DNA of 64,000 nt, taken from assembly GCA_035063885.1 (NCBI GenBank), contig JAPSFM010000016.1, positions 1-64,000 of the forward strand, read 5' to 3'. The notes below the pieces were generated by a model that was not told the origin of the DNA, searched no databases, and saw only the letters and a list, made by a program, of their open reading frames with translations. Positions 41,341 through 49,251 of the stretch are shown in pieces. Position numbers and translations under genes: made by a program. The stretch is from CAADGY01 sp900696665 (lineage in GTDB: Bacteria > Acidobacteriota > Terriglobia > Bryobacterales > Bryobacteraceae). Each line of letters opens with the position of its first letter. Position 1 is the first letter of the stretch.

Positions 41341-42482
41341 GGCTGCACCTCGACGGGGGCGCCGTCGAAGACCGATGACGGTACAGGATAGATCAGCCTT
41401 TCGCCCGGAAGAAGCCCGGTGAGTACTTCGACGCGGTCGCCATCGCCACGTCCAACCGTCACCAGCCGCGCCCTTGCCACGCCGCCGCTGGCCACGAGCA
41501 CGGAGACAACCTGTCCCCTCCGGATAACGGCATCGGCCGGCACGACGATGCTCCGCCTGACTCCGGTCTTGAAGACAGCCCGGCCGTACAGCCCGGAGCT
41601 GACGTGCGCCATCCGTGGCAGATCGATCTTCACCAGGAATGTTCTGGAGGCGGCGTCAATCGCCGGAACAACCTCGCTGACCCGCGCCTGGAGCCGGCGG
41701 TCGAGCGCTTCGAGAACGACTTCGACGGGCCGGCCGGATTGTATCGACCCGAGCCGCGACTCTTCCACCGGGACTTCCAAACGGTAGGCGCCAGCCTGTT
41801 CGAGCGTCAGTAGCGGAGCGCCGGGAGCGGCGAGGTTGCCGGGCTCCACGAGTTTCTCCGTGACGACGCCCGCGAAGGGCGCGGTGATCTGTGCATAACC
41901 TCTCACGATCCCTGCGGAGCGGACCGCGGCATCGGCCTGCCGCACCTTCGCGGCGAGCTGGGTGCGCTTGGATTGCGCCATCTGGAGGTTGGCCTTCGCC
42001 ACTTCCAGCCGGGCCGCGGCCTCGTCATATTCCTGGTTTGAGATCGACCGCTTCTCAAACAAGTCTTTCATGCGATTAAAAGTGACCTGCGAAAGCTCCA
42101 GGTTTGCTCTTGCGGCCGAAACGGAGTTCTCCACCTCAGCGATGGCGCTCTGTGCTTCGGCCCGGGCCGCCTCCGCCTGGCCGTACACTGCTTCGAGTTC
42201 CCGGGAGTCGATCGTCACCAGCAGTTGCCCGGTGCGGACACGATCGCCAACCGCGACACGGACGTCGCGCACATAGCCCATTACGCGGCTTGAAATCGTG
42301 GCCGCGGTACGTGCCCTCACGGTCCCCACTGCTTCATATACGGCAGGCACATCCGTCTCCATCACGGTGAGAGCTTTAACCGGAACAGGTTTGGCGGGTG
42401 CGGCCTGGGTCTTCGTGCCGCTGTCATGGCCGCAGGCGGCCAAACTCAATAACAGAACTGCAATCGGGATCATTTTCGTCAT
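41337..42482 (-). CDS. RND efflux periplasmic adaptor lipoprotein
   Basis: About 381 residues of the membrane-fusion-protein family. A lipobox (LLSLAAC) follows the hydrophobic signal. The order is lipoyl-type hairpin (VRARTAATISSRVMGYV, VAVGDRVRTGQLL), a coiled coil (EAARAEAQSAIAEVENSVSA), then a beta-barrel (GYAQITAPFAGVVTEKLVEPG, GAPLLTLEQAGAYRLEVPV). It bridges the RND permease and TolC. I chose the ATG at 42482 with AAGGA upstream; an ATG at 42503 overlapping the TolC stop is an in-frame alternative, adding seven residues. Translation coupling to the permease is implied by the four-base overlap at the 3' end. Confidence 0.93.
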   Translation of the reverse strand: MTKMIPIAVLLLSLAACGHDSGTKTQAAPAKPVPVKALTVMETDVPAVYEAVGTVRARTAATISSRVMGYVRDVRVAVGDRVRTGQLLVTIDSRELEAVYGQAEAARAEAQSAIAEVENSVSAARANLELSQVTFNRMKDLFEKRSISNQEYDEAAARLEVAKANLQMAQSKRTQLAAKVRQADAAVRSAGIVRGYAQITAPFAGVVTEKLVEPGNLAAPGAPLLTLEQAGAYRLEVPVEESRLGSIQSGRPVEVVLEALDRRLQARVSEVVPAIDAASRTFLVKIDLPRMAHVSSGLYGRAVFKTGVRRSIVVPADAVIRRGQVVSVLVASGGVARARLVTVGRGDGDRVEVLTGLLPGERLIYPVPSSVFDGAPVEVQP

Positions 42483-42499
42483 GAGAATCCTTGTCCGGA

Positions 42500-43834
42500 T
42501 CATTTCAATACGCTCGAAGAAGTGGAGAGAGTGCCAGCGGCCCTCTCGACGGCGGCCGCGGCGACGCGCTGGTCGTGAATCGCCGCTAGGCGGCGCATTC
42601 GCGCTTCAAGGAGTGCCGTCTCGTTGCGAAGCAGATCCGTCACCGTAGAGAGACCGTTGTCGAACCGGTTTTTTGTAATCCTTAGACTCTCTTCGGCCAT
42701 ACCGACGGCCGCCTCGGCCACCTTGATCCGCTCTTCCGCGGCGGAGAAGTTGGACAGCGCGCCGCGAACCTGTAGCTGGACGGCGCGGCTGGTCTGTTCG
42801 CGCTGGGACTGCGCGGCGGCAGCCGCGTGTCCGGCCTCTTCGATGCGCGCGCGGTCGGCGAAACCGTTAAACAGGTTCCAGCGCAATCCCGCCGCAAACA
42901 TCCAATTCGCACCGCCACGCGTGACAAACCGCTGGCGATCAGCTTCGAAGACCCCTCGCGCAAAGACCTGCGGAAAGTAAGCCGCTCGCGCCCCGTCGGC
43001 CTGCGTCTGGGCGAGGCGGGAGCGAAGACCGGCCTGGCGGGCCTCCGGCCGTTCCGAAAGCGCGCTCTTTTCCAGTTCGGGAGCATACGCGACAGACGCC
43101 GCCGCAAGCGGTGTAGTCAACTGGTGAGGTGTTTCCAGGGGTAATCCAAGCGCCTCGTTGAGGGCGGCGCGGGCGACATCCAGTTCATGAACTCGCCGTA
43201 TCTCCTGCTCCCGCATCGCAGCCAGGTGCACGCGGATGGAGAGTACATCGGCGTCCGTAGACATGCCTGCTTGCCGTACCGCTTCCGCACGTTTCAGGTC
43301 TGCTTCGGCCGAACGCACGGCTTCGCGCGCCACCAGGAGTCCTTCATTTGCCAGCACCGCGCCATAATAAGCTCGAACGACACCCTCAATGACGGACATT
43401 CGTGCTCCGCGCTCATCCTCTGAGGCGAGATTGCGCCCGATTTCGGCCGCCTCCACCTGCTTTTTCGTCCGGCCGGCATCGTAGAGGACCTGCTCGGCGG
43501 TCAATAATGATTGGAAGTTGTTCAGCGCATCCGGCCGGTTGAGCCTGCCAATCTCGAAGTTTTCCACGGCAAATTGATGCTGGGTCAATAGCGAACTGAA
43601 TACGTATACCGGGTTATTGCTGCGCTGATACGCTTCCGAGTAATCAAGTTTGGGCAGATATCCGCTGCGGGCCTGCCGGATGCGCGCATCCGCGGCGCGG
43701 GTATGGGAGGCGCTTGCCTCTATAGCGGGATGCCGGCCAAGGGCCGTCTCGACGGCCTCCTGTAATGAGAGGGAATCTTGAGCGGACAACGGTATCGTAC
43801 AACAAAACAGCACAAAAAGAGTAAAGGGTCTCAT
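42500..43834 (-). CDS. TolC family outer-membrane efflux protein
   Basis: A 444-residue OEP-family protein with signal peptide MRPFTLFVLFCCTIPLSA. Two related halves contain the expected long helices and amphipathic strands (for example ALGRHPAIEASASHTRAADARIRQARSGYLPKLD-region and RSRLAQTQADGARAAYFP). It forms the outer-membrane channel of the tripartite pump, and its stop overlaps the possible 42503 start of the adaptor. It is the first gene of the four-gene efflux operon and is divergent from the OsmC gene across about 107 bases, in which I see no clear operator. Confidence 0.92.
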   Translation of the reverse strand: MRPFTLFVLFCCTIPLSAQDSLSLQEAVETALGRHPAIEASASHTRAADARIRQARSGYLPKLDYSEAYQRSNNPVYVFSSLLTQHQFAVENFEIGRLNRPDALNNFQSLLTAEQVLYDAGRTKKQVEAAEIGRNLASEDERGARMSVIEGVVRAYYGAVLANEGLLVAREAVRSAEADLKRAEAVRQAGMSTDADVLSIRVHLAAMREQEIRRVHELDVARAALNEALGLPLETPHQLTTPLAAASVAYAPELEKSALSERPEARQAGLRSRLAQTQADGARAAYFPQVFARGVFEADRQRFVTRGGANWMFAAGLRWNLFNGFADRARIEEAGHAAAAAQSQREQTSRAVQLQVRGALSNFSAAEERIKVAEAAVGMAEESLRITKNRFDNGLSTVTDLLRNETALLEARMRRLAAIHDQRVAAAAVERAAGTLSTSSSVLK

Positions 43835-43941
43835 TTCAATCTATGGCCGTGCTTCAGACACAAAGATGCAGGGAATTTCCGAAAGTAACACTGTCACCCC
43901 GGCCACCAGACTGCATCTTCGTGAGCGGAGACATAATTTTT

Positions 43942-44361
43942 ATGGATGTTACGGTTCGATACCGGAACGGTGTGCAGTTCCAGGCCGAAACGCGTGGGCA
44001 TAGCGTTATTTGTGATCAGCCGTCCGGCAATGGCGGGGCCAATGAGGGAATGAGCCCGCCGGAGTTTTTGCTTGTGTCGCTCGGAACCTGTGCAGGCTAT
44101 TATGCGGCGCAATACCTGAAAGCGCGGAATCTGCCGATGGAGGGGCTGGAAGTTCGGGTGCGCGCCGCCAAAGACGGGAAGCCGGTGCGGCTCGATTCGT
44201 TTGTAATCGAGGTTACGGTGCCGGGAGTCGATGGCGAAAGGCATAGGGAGGGCCTGCTGCGTGCTACGAAGGCATGTTTAATTCACAATACCCTCTCACA
44301 TCCGCCCAAGATTGATATTGCCATCGGGTTTCCGCTGGAAACGGCAGTTCAGCAGTTATAA
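43942..44361 (+). CDS. OsmC/Ohr family protein
   Basis: About 139 residues. The OsmC/YhfA-type peroxiredoxin-like fold is indicated by VICDQPSGNGGANEGMSPPEFLLVSLGTC and the two redox-active cysteines, one in GTCAGYYAAQYL and one in KACLIHNTL. Members reduce organic hydroperoxides with dihydrolipoamide or similar thiols. GGAG lies about 11 bases before the ATG at 43942, which begins the conserved domain; the longer upstream frame is not family-like. An ECF sigma factor follows about 35 bases later, so an oxidative-stress connection between them is possible but not shown. Confidence 0.9.
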   Translation: MDVTVRYRNGVQFQAETRGHSVICDQPSGNGGANEGMSPPEFLLVSLGTCAGYYAAQYLKARNLPMEGLEVRVRAAKDGKPVRLDSFVIEVTVPGVDGERHREGLLRATKACLIHNTLSHPPKIDIAIGFPLETAVQQL

Positions 44362-44396
44362 ATTTGTCCGATTATAGCGGGTTAGAATGGCGGTGA

Positions 44397-45002
44397 GTGC
44401 ATCAGATAGACGACGATGTAGAGCTCGCGCGCGACCTGCTGTCGGGCAAGGAAGAGGCATTCGACCGCTTCCTGGATCGGTTCCGGACGAAAATCTTTCA
44501 GTACAGCTATCTCATGTGCGGCCAAAGAGAGGACGCCGAAGAGGTCTCGCAGGAGACGCTGTTGAAAGTATTCGAGAAGCTGGATCAGTTAAAGGAGCCC
44601 GAGAATATCCGGGCATGGGTTTTCCGAATCGCCAAGAACGCCTGCCTGATGAAACGGCGCAAAAGCATATTCGCCCCGGAACGGGAGCTTTCGCTGGAGG
44701 AACTCATTCCGGCAGGCGATGGCCAAGGAGTGGAAAGGAAGCTTCAGCTCGCTGATTGGTCCGCATTGCCGGAGACCCAGGCGCTCAACTCCGAACTGCG
44801 GACCGTGCTGGAGCAAGCCATCGGAGAGCTTCCCGAGATCTACCGGTCGGTGATCCTGCTCCGCGATGTGGAAGAGCTCACGACGGAAGAAGCGGCGCAA
44901 GTGCTGGAGGTCGGTACGGATGTGGTAAAGACGAGATTGCATCGCGCGCGTCTGGCCGTCAGAAAGAAACTGGACGGGTACTTGCAATCTGCCCGAGGAT
45001 AA
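44397..45002 (+). CDS. ECF-type RNA polymerase sigma factor
   Basis: A 201-residue sigma-70 family member with only regions 2 and 4. Region 2 includes YSYLMCGQREDAEEVSQETLLKVFEKL and AWVFRIAKNACL; region 4 includes LPEIYRSVILLRDVEELTTEEAA and VGTDVVKTRLHRARLAVRKKL, the helix-turn-helix contacting the -35 element. The GTG at 44397 follows GGCGGTGA. A zinc-finger anti-sigma follows five bases later, and the GNAT gene overlaps that, so this is a three-gene unit. The target regulon is unknown; ZAS-type partners usually respond to redox or envelope stress. Confidence 0.94.
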   Translation: MHQIDDDVELARDLLSGKEEAFDRFLDRFRTKIFQYSYLMCGQREDAEEVSQETLLKVFEKLDQLKEPENIRAWVFRIAKNACLMKRRKSIFAPERELSLEELIPAGDGQGVERKLQLADWSALPETQALNSELRTVLEQAIGELPEIYRSVILLRDVEELTTEEAAQVLEVGTDVVKTRLHRARLAVRKKLDGYLQSARG

Positions 45003-45006
45003 CGCG

Positions 45007-45276
45007 ATGGAGCATACTTGCAAGGAGATCTTTTCGATGCTGTCGCAGTATCTGGATGCGGAACTGCCTGAGAGCACCTGCGAGGAAATACGGCAGCACA
45101 TCCATCGCTGTCCGCCTTGCGTTCAGTTTGTCGAGAGCCTGAAGCGCAGCATCGATCTCTGCCACAAATACAGCTCAAGTGAGGTGCCGCGGCCCATTCG
45201 CCAAGACGTCCGGCGGGAATTGCTTGGGGCGTACAGGAAAATGCTGTCCGCCCGAGGAAGGGCTTCCGGCCTGTGA
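45007..45276 (+). CDS. Soluble zinc-finger (ZAS-type) anti-sigma factor
   Basis: An 89-residue cytoplasmic protein with the zf-HC2 motif His31-x3-Cys35-x2-Cys38 (HIHRCPPC) and extra cysteines at 5 and 25. There is no membrane helix, unlike most anti-sigma factors of this superfamily, so signal sensing is probably direct, as in RsrA/ChrR. Position immediately downstream of the ECF sigma gene supports the assignment. A GTGA overlap links it to the GNAT gene. The trigger (oxidation, zinc loss or other) cannot be read from sequence. Confidence 0.88.
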   Translation: MEHTCKEIFSMLSQYLDAELPESTCEEIRQHIHRCPPCVQFVESLKRSIDLCHKYSSSEVPRPIRQDVRRELLGAYRKMLSARGRASGL

Positions 45277-45683
45277 TCGAATACCGCGTGGGAAACAGCC
45301 TGGACCTGGACCAGGTGATCGAACTGTACAAGGCCTCCACACTGGGCGAACGCCGGCCCGTGGAGGATCGTGAGCGCATGCGCGCGATGCTCCGGATGGC
45401 CAACCTGACAGTCACCGCATGGGACGGGGACTTGATGGTGGGGATTGCACGCAGCCTGTCGGATTTCGCCTACGTTACGTATTTGTCCGATCTCGCCGTC
45501 CGCCTCTCGCACCAGAAGCAGGGAATCGGCAGGGAGTTAATCCGGATTACGCGCCGTGAAAGCGGCCCGGAAACGTACATCGTGTTGCTTTCGGCGCCTA
45601 AAGCGGTGGAGTATTATCCACGAATCGGCTTCAAGCCGCATCCCTCGGCGTGGATTTTGCGTGCGGATGACACGCTACTGTAA
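45273..45683 (+). CDS. GNAT family N-acetyltransferase
   Basis: A 136-residue acetyltransferase. The central strand and pyrophosphate-binding loop YLSDLAVRLSHQKQGIGRELI holds the Q/R-x-x-G-x-G/A-type motif QKQGIG, and AVEYYPRIGFKPHPSAWI is the typical end. Acetyl-CoA is the donor; the acceptor is unknown. GTG overlaps the anti-sigma stop by four bases, so the gene is co-translated with the sigma pair. The acetyltransferase could be a regulon output, or an additional layer of control, but neither is shown by sequence. Confidence 0.9.
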   Translation: MIEYRVGNSLDLDQVIELYKASTLGERRPVEDRERMRAMLRMANLTVTAWDGDLMVGIARSLSDFAYVTYLSDLAVRLSHQKQGIGRELIRITRRESGPETYIVLLSAPKAVEYYPRIGFKPHPSAWILRADDTLL

Positions 45684-45694
45684 ATAACCGGGAC

Positions 45695-46465
45695 TCAGAA
45701 CTGGGCGCGCCACAGATAGAAGTGCACGACTGGAATCGCGAACAGGGCGCTATCCACACGGTCGAGCCATCCACCGTGTCCGGGCAGGGTTGTTCCGCTG
45801 TCTTTCACGCCGGCGCCCCGCTTCATGGCGGACTCCGCGAGATCGCCGATTTGCCCCGCGACGTTCGTTACGGCGGTCAATCCGGCCGCTTCTATTAGGG
45901 GCACCGAGGGCAGCAGATACGCACAGTAAAGCGTTCCCGCGGCTGCTGCTGTGATCACCGAAGCCACAGCACCCTCCCAGGATTTTGCGGGACTGATGCG
46001 AGGCGCCAGACGGTGCCGGCCGATCGCCCGTCCCACATAATAAGCACCGGTATCGCCCGTCCAACTCACCAGCAGAGGAAGAAAGAGCCAGAGCGGATCC
46101 ACACTCCGAAGCGCAATTGCGGAGCGCCACGGGCCAAACGCGTAAAGCACACCGAACAACATGGCGGCCGCATAGGGCAGGCATTTCGACAGTTCGGTTT
46201 TGCGGAGGGACAACGCCGCGATCAACAGCGTGACCAGGACGATCAACAAGGCTTCGTGCCGCTGCACCAGCAGGAACAACAGGCCCGCGGCATATCCGGC
46301 CGGGCCGGGGCGCGCGATGCCATGTCCTTCGGCGATACCCGAGTATTCGTAGAAGCAAAGGGCGGCTACTGCGACGACCACGGCAAAGAACAGCCAGGAG
46401 GGACCCCAGAAAATGACGAACAGGATAAACGGAATGAGCGTAAGCGCCGTCAGGACACGTTTCAT
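45695..46465 (-). CDS. cdsA: Phosphatidate cytidylyltransferase
   Basis: A 256-residue integral membrane enzyme making CDP-diacylglycerol from phosphatidate and CTP. The complete C-terminal CDP signature is present: SAMKRGAGVKDSGTTLPGHG followed by GWLDRVDS. About seven membrane helices precede it, for example LLIVLVTLLIAALSL and LWLFLPLLVSWTGDTGAYYVG. The start overlaps the uppS stop by four bases (ATGA), giving the common uppS-cdsA order found in many bacteria. It is convergent with the GNAT gene. Confidence 0.96.
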   Translation of the reverse strand: MKRVLTALTLIPFILFVIFWGPSWLFFAVVVAVAALCFYEYSGIAEGHGIARPGPAGYAAGLLFLLVQRHEALLIVLVTLLIAALSLRKTELSKCLPYAAAMLFGVLYAFGPWRSAIALRSVDPLWLFLPLLVSWTGDTGAYYVGRAIGRHRLAPRISPAKSWEGAVASVITAAAAGTLYCAYLLPSVPLIEAAGLTAVTNVAGQIGDLAESAMKRGAGVKDSGTTLPGHGGWLDRVDSALFAIPVVHFYLWRAQF

Positions 46466-47298
46466 CTCGCCGGGACGCCGATTTCTTCTGCCACTGGCTG
46501 GCGCGAAGAGCGGCCGTGCCCTCGCGGGCTGAGCCCTCCGAAGCGGCGGTCCCGCTTCTGGTATTCGCAGATAGCACGAAGAAGATCGGAACGCGAAAAG
46601 TCCGGCCAGAAAACATCCGTGACGTACAGTTCGGAATAAGCGATCTGCCAGAGGAGAAAATTGGAGATCCGCATCTCGCCAGACGTGCGGATCAGCAGGT
46701 CGGGATGCGGCTGGCCCGCGGTGTAAAGATGAGCCTCCACCGCTTCCTCATCGATTTGAAGTGTGGAAAGCCGTCCTTCGAGCCGGGCTTCCTCCAGTAC
46801 CGCATTGAGTGCGTCGACCAGTTCGGCGCGCCCGCCATAGTTGATCGCAAGGTTCACACGTAATCCGCTGTTGGCTTCCGTCTGCCGCACCGCTCGATCG
46901 AGATCTCGGCGCACATCGGGAGGAAGAGAATCGAGACGCCCGATGGCGGTGAGGCGGATGCCATTACGCATCAGCGACGACATCTCCTTACCGAGGTAAT
47001 GCCTCAGCAGCCGCCATAAGGTGTCCACTTCCTGGCGCGGACGCTTCCAGTTCTCGATGGAGAACGCGTAGAGGGTAAGCGCCTCGATGCCGAGACGCGC
47101 ACACGTCTCCACCGTCGCGCGGACCGGCCCGATCCCCGCCCGGTGTCCGGCCACCCGAGGCATGCTTCGACGATTTGCCCAGCGGCCGTTCCCGTCCATG
47201 ATGATTGCGATGTGAGCAGGAAGTCTATCCGGGTCAATCGCTTGGGCCAGATCCCAGTCGGGTTCCCCCGGCTGGAGGATCTCCAGTAAAGCCTTCAT
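46462..47298 (-). CDS. uppS: Isoprenyl transferase (undecaprenyl diphosphate synthase)
   Basis: A 278-residue cis-prenyltransferase. Family landmarks are AIIMDGNGRWANRR with the catalytic Asp, the GHRAG helix, NLAINYGGRAELVDA, and the closing LLIRTSGEMRISNFLLWQIA and ELYVTDVFWPDF. It makes undecaprenyl diphosphate, the carrier for peptidoglycan and exopolysaccharide precursors, linking functionally to cdsA and the glycosylphosphotransferase at 36 kb. GGAA lies upstream of the ATG, whose intergenic region of about 213 bases is shared with divergent moeA. Confidence 0.96.
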   Translation of the reverse strand: MKALLEILQPGEPDWDLAQAIDPDRLPAHIAIIMDGNGRWANRRSMPRVAGHRAGIGPVRATVETCARLGIEALTLYAFSIENWKRPRQEVDTLWRLLRHYLGKEMSSLMRNGIRLTAIGRLDSLPPDVRRDLDRAVRQTEANSGLRVNLAINYGGRAELVDALNAVLEEARLEGRLSTLQIDEEAVEAHLYTAGQPHPDLLIRTSGEMRISNFLLWQIAYSELYVTDVFWPDFSRSDLLRAICEYQKRDRRFGGLSPRGHGRSSRQPVAEEIGVPAR

Positions 47299-47511
47299 GC
47301 AAGTAATTCCAATGGTACACCAGACTGCCCGGCCGTGAAATTCTCCCGATTACTTGTTGCAGGCAGGGCGCAGAGGCGGGCAGCGGCGAGCATGCTGCCG
47401 GCTGGCGCCCCCGGTGAGATGGTGGCTCCGGATGCGCCACGCCACCGCCTGTGTCCAGGTGAGTTTCACTATACGCCAATAATTGTGCAAACCGGCAGGT
47501 AGAATGCATTT

Positions 47512-48705
47512 GTGGCCACTTTGAGCTTTGAGGATGCTCGCCAGTGCGTGTTCGAGCGAATTCGCGCGGCAATCGGTGATATTCCTTCGCAGGATGTCAG
47601 CCTGGTAGATGTGCACGGCCGCGTGCTGGGGGAGGACATCTGCGCCGACCGCGACTACCCCCCACTGGCGCGTTCCGTACGGGATGGCTTCGCTGTCCGT
47701 TCGCAGGACCTGCCGGGCGAGCTGACCCTAATTGGAGAAGTGGCTGCGGGAGATGTCTCTGCTGTCGCCGTGGGAAGCGGGCAGGCGATTGAAATCATGA
47801 CCGGAGCGCCGCTGCCTGACGGGGCGGACGCGGTTCTGATGGTGGAACATGCGGTACGTGAGGGGACGGCGATCCGCACCGAACGCGCTGTTCGTGCCGG
47901 CGAGTTCGTCAATTTTCAGGGCTCGGAGGCCAAGGCCGGAGATGTGCTTACCCCCAGAGGGGTTCGCGCCGGGTTCGCCGAAGTTGCCCTGTTGGCGTCG
48001 GTAGGGCGGACGCACATCCGCGTGTACAACCGTCCACGGGTGGCGATTCTGGCGACCGGCAATGAGATTGTAGAAGTGAAGGAGCCCGTGCTGCCGCAGC
48101 AAATCCGCAACTCCAACGCCCATTCGCTGGCGGCCCAGGTGCAGCGCGCCGGCGGCGTTCCCTCCATTCTTCCGGTGGCGAAAGATCAATTGGAGATGAC
48201 CGCCAAGCTGATTGGCGAGGGTCTCGACTACGATCTGCTGCTGATTTCCGGCGGCGTCTCCGCGGGGAAATACGACGTCGTGGAGCAAGCCCTGGCCCGG
48301 CACAGCGCGGAATTCTACTTTGACCGGGTCCGTATTCAACCGGGTCAGCCGCTGGTGTTCGGGCGCGCCCGCGGCACCTTTTTTTTCGGGCTGCCAGGCA
48401 ACCCCGCTTCCACAATGGTGACGTTCGAAGTCTTCGCCCGCGCGGCGCTGGATCTGCTGGGCGGACAAACGGAAAGCCTGCTGCCGTTGACCTTGGCGCG
48501 GCTCACGCGGGGATTTACTCACAAACCCGGGCTGACCCGCTTCCTTCCCGCTCACCTCTCCGGCCGAACTGCGGAAATAACACCGATCCCGTGGCAGGGA
48601 TCGAGCGACGTTCCGGCTCTTTCCCGGGCGAACGCGTTTTTGGTGGCCGATGCGGAGCAGGAATCGTGGAAAGCCGGAGACCTGATTCAGGTGCTTCTGA
48701 AATGA
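47512..48705 (+). CDS. moeA: Molybdopterin molybdotransferase
   Basis: A 397-residue MoeA catalysing molybdate insertion into adenylylated molybdopterin. Present are the N-terminal domain (DVHGRVLGEDICADRDYPPLARSVRDGFAVRS), GAPLPDGADAVLMVEHA, the MoCF-like catalytic domain (VAILATGNEIVEV, LLISGGVSAGKYDVV) and the PGNPASTMVTFEVF stretch. The start is GTG 47512. Its stop overlaps the moaC start (ATGA). Both genes together imply molybdoenzymes elsewhere in the genome; other moa/mob genes are outside the window. Confidence 0.95.
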   Translation: MATLSFEDARQCVFERIRAAIGDIPSQDVSLVDVHGRVLGEDICADRDYPPLARSVRDGFAVRSQDLPGELTLIGEVAAGDVSAVAVGSGQAIEIMTGAPLPDGADAVLMVEHAVREGTAIRTERAVRAGEFVNFQGSEAKAGDVLTPRGVRAGFAEVALLASVGRTHIRVYNRPRVAILATGNEIVEVKEPVLPQQIRNSNAHSLAAQVQRAGGVPSILPVAKDQLEMTAKLIGEGLDYDLLLISGGVSAGKYDVVEQALARHSAEFYFDRVRIQPGQPLVFGRARGTFFFGLPGNPASTMVTFEVFARAALDLLGGQTESLLPLTLARLTRGFTHKPGLTRFLPAHLSGRTAEITPIPWQGSSDVPALSRANAFLVADAEQESWKAGDLIQVLLK

Positions 48706-49184
48706 GTTCTGATTTATCGCATTTTGATGAGGCGGGCAGCGCCCGCATGGTGGATGTTTCCGCGAAACAGAACACCAGGCGCACCGCACGGGCGCATGCG
48801 TTCGTGCGCATTCGCCCGGACGTTCTGAGAAGACTGCCGGAGAACCCGAAAGGTGATCCATTAGAGGTAGCGCGCTTGGCCGGTATTATGGCCGCCAAGA
48901 AGACCGCGGAGCTGATTCCGCTGTGTCATCCGCTGCTGTTGACGCACGTCGGCGTCGATATCAGCGTGGAGCAGGATGGCGTGCGGATTGTGGCCAGCGC
49001 CGCTACGACAGGGCCGACAGGGGTGGAAATGGAGGCGATGACGGCGGCCGCTGCCGCAGCGCTGACGGTATACGATATGACGAAAGCGCTGGACAAGGCC
49101 ATCGAGATCACCGATCTCCGGCTGCTCGAGAAAACCGGCGGAAAGAGCGGCGATTTTCACCGCCTGCCGGACACAGGAGTCTGA
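48702..49184 (+). CDS. moaC: Cyclic pyranopterin monophosphate synthase
   Basis: About 160 residues, normal for MoaC. It opens with the family signature DEAGSARMVDVSAKQNTRRTA, has the AKKTAELIPLCHPLLLTHV segment, and closes with GVEMEAMTAAAAAALTVYDM followed by TKALDKAIEITDLRLLEKTGGKSG-type sequence. MoaC turns the GTP-derived 3',8-cH2GTP into cPMP in molybdenum cofactor synthesis. The ATG at 48702 overlaps the moeA stop by four bases, so this is an operon with coupled translation; a frame opening earlier at 48591 lies inside moeA and was rejected. Confidence 0.96.
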   Translation: MSSDLSHFDEAGSARMVDVSAKQNTRRTARAHAFVRIRPDVLRRLPENPKGDPLEVARLAGIMAAKKTAELIPLCHPLLLTHVGVDISVEQDGVRIVASAATTGPTGVEMEAMTAAAAAALTVYDMTKALDKAIEITDLRLLEKTGGKSGDFHRLPDTGV

Positions 49185-49192
49185 ATACAACA

Positions 49193-49225
49193 AGGCCCCC
49201 GCCCTTGAGATTCGGGCGTGGGCCT
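49193..49225. terminator. GC-rich hairpin between convergent genes
   Basis: AGGCCCCCGCCC and GGGCGTGGGCCT pair in 11 of 12 positions around a nine-base loop, eight bases after the moaC stop and 27 before the M48 protease stop. There is no T-tract on the plus side and only a weak one (TTGTTGT) on the minus side. It probably ends transcription from both sides or protects 3' ends. Confidence 0.5.
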
Positions 49226-49251
49226 AGTGCGGCTTGCGGGGGAGGGGAAAC

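Noticed and set aside
47299..47511. 213-base divergent region between uppS and moeA as a molybdenum-cofactor riboswitch
   Set aside because: No recognisable Moco riboswitch core or strong pairing pattern; treated as an ordinary divergent promoter region.
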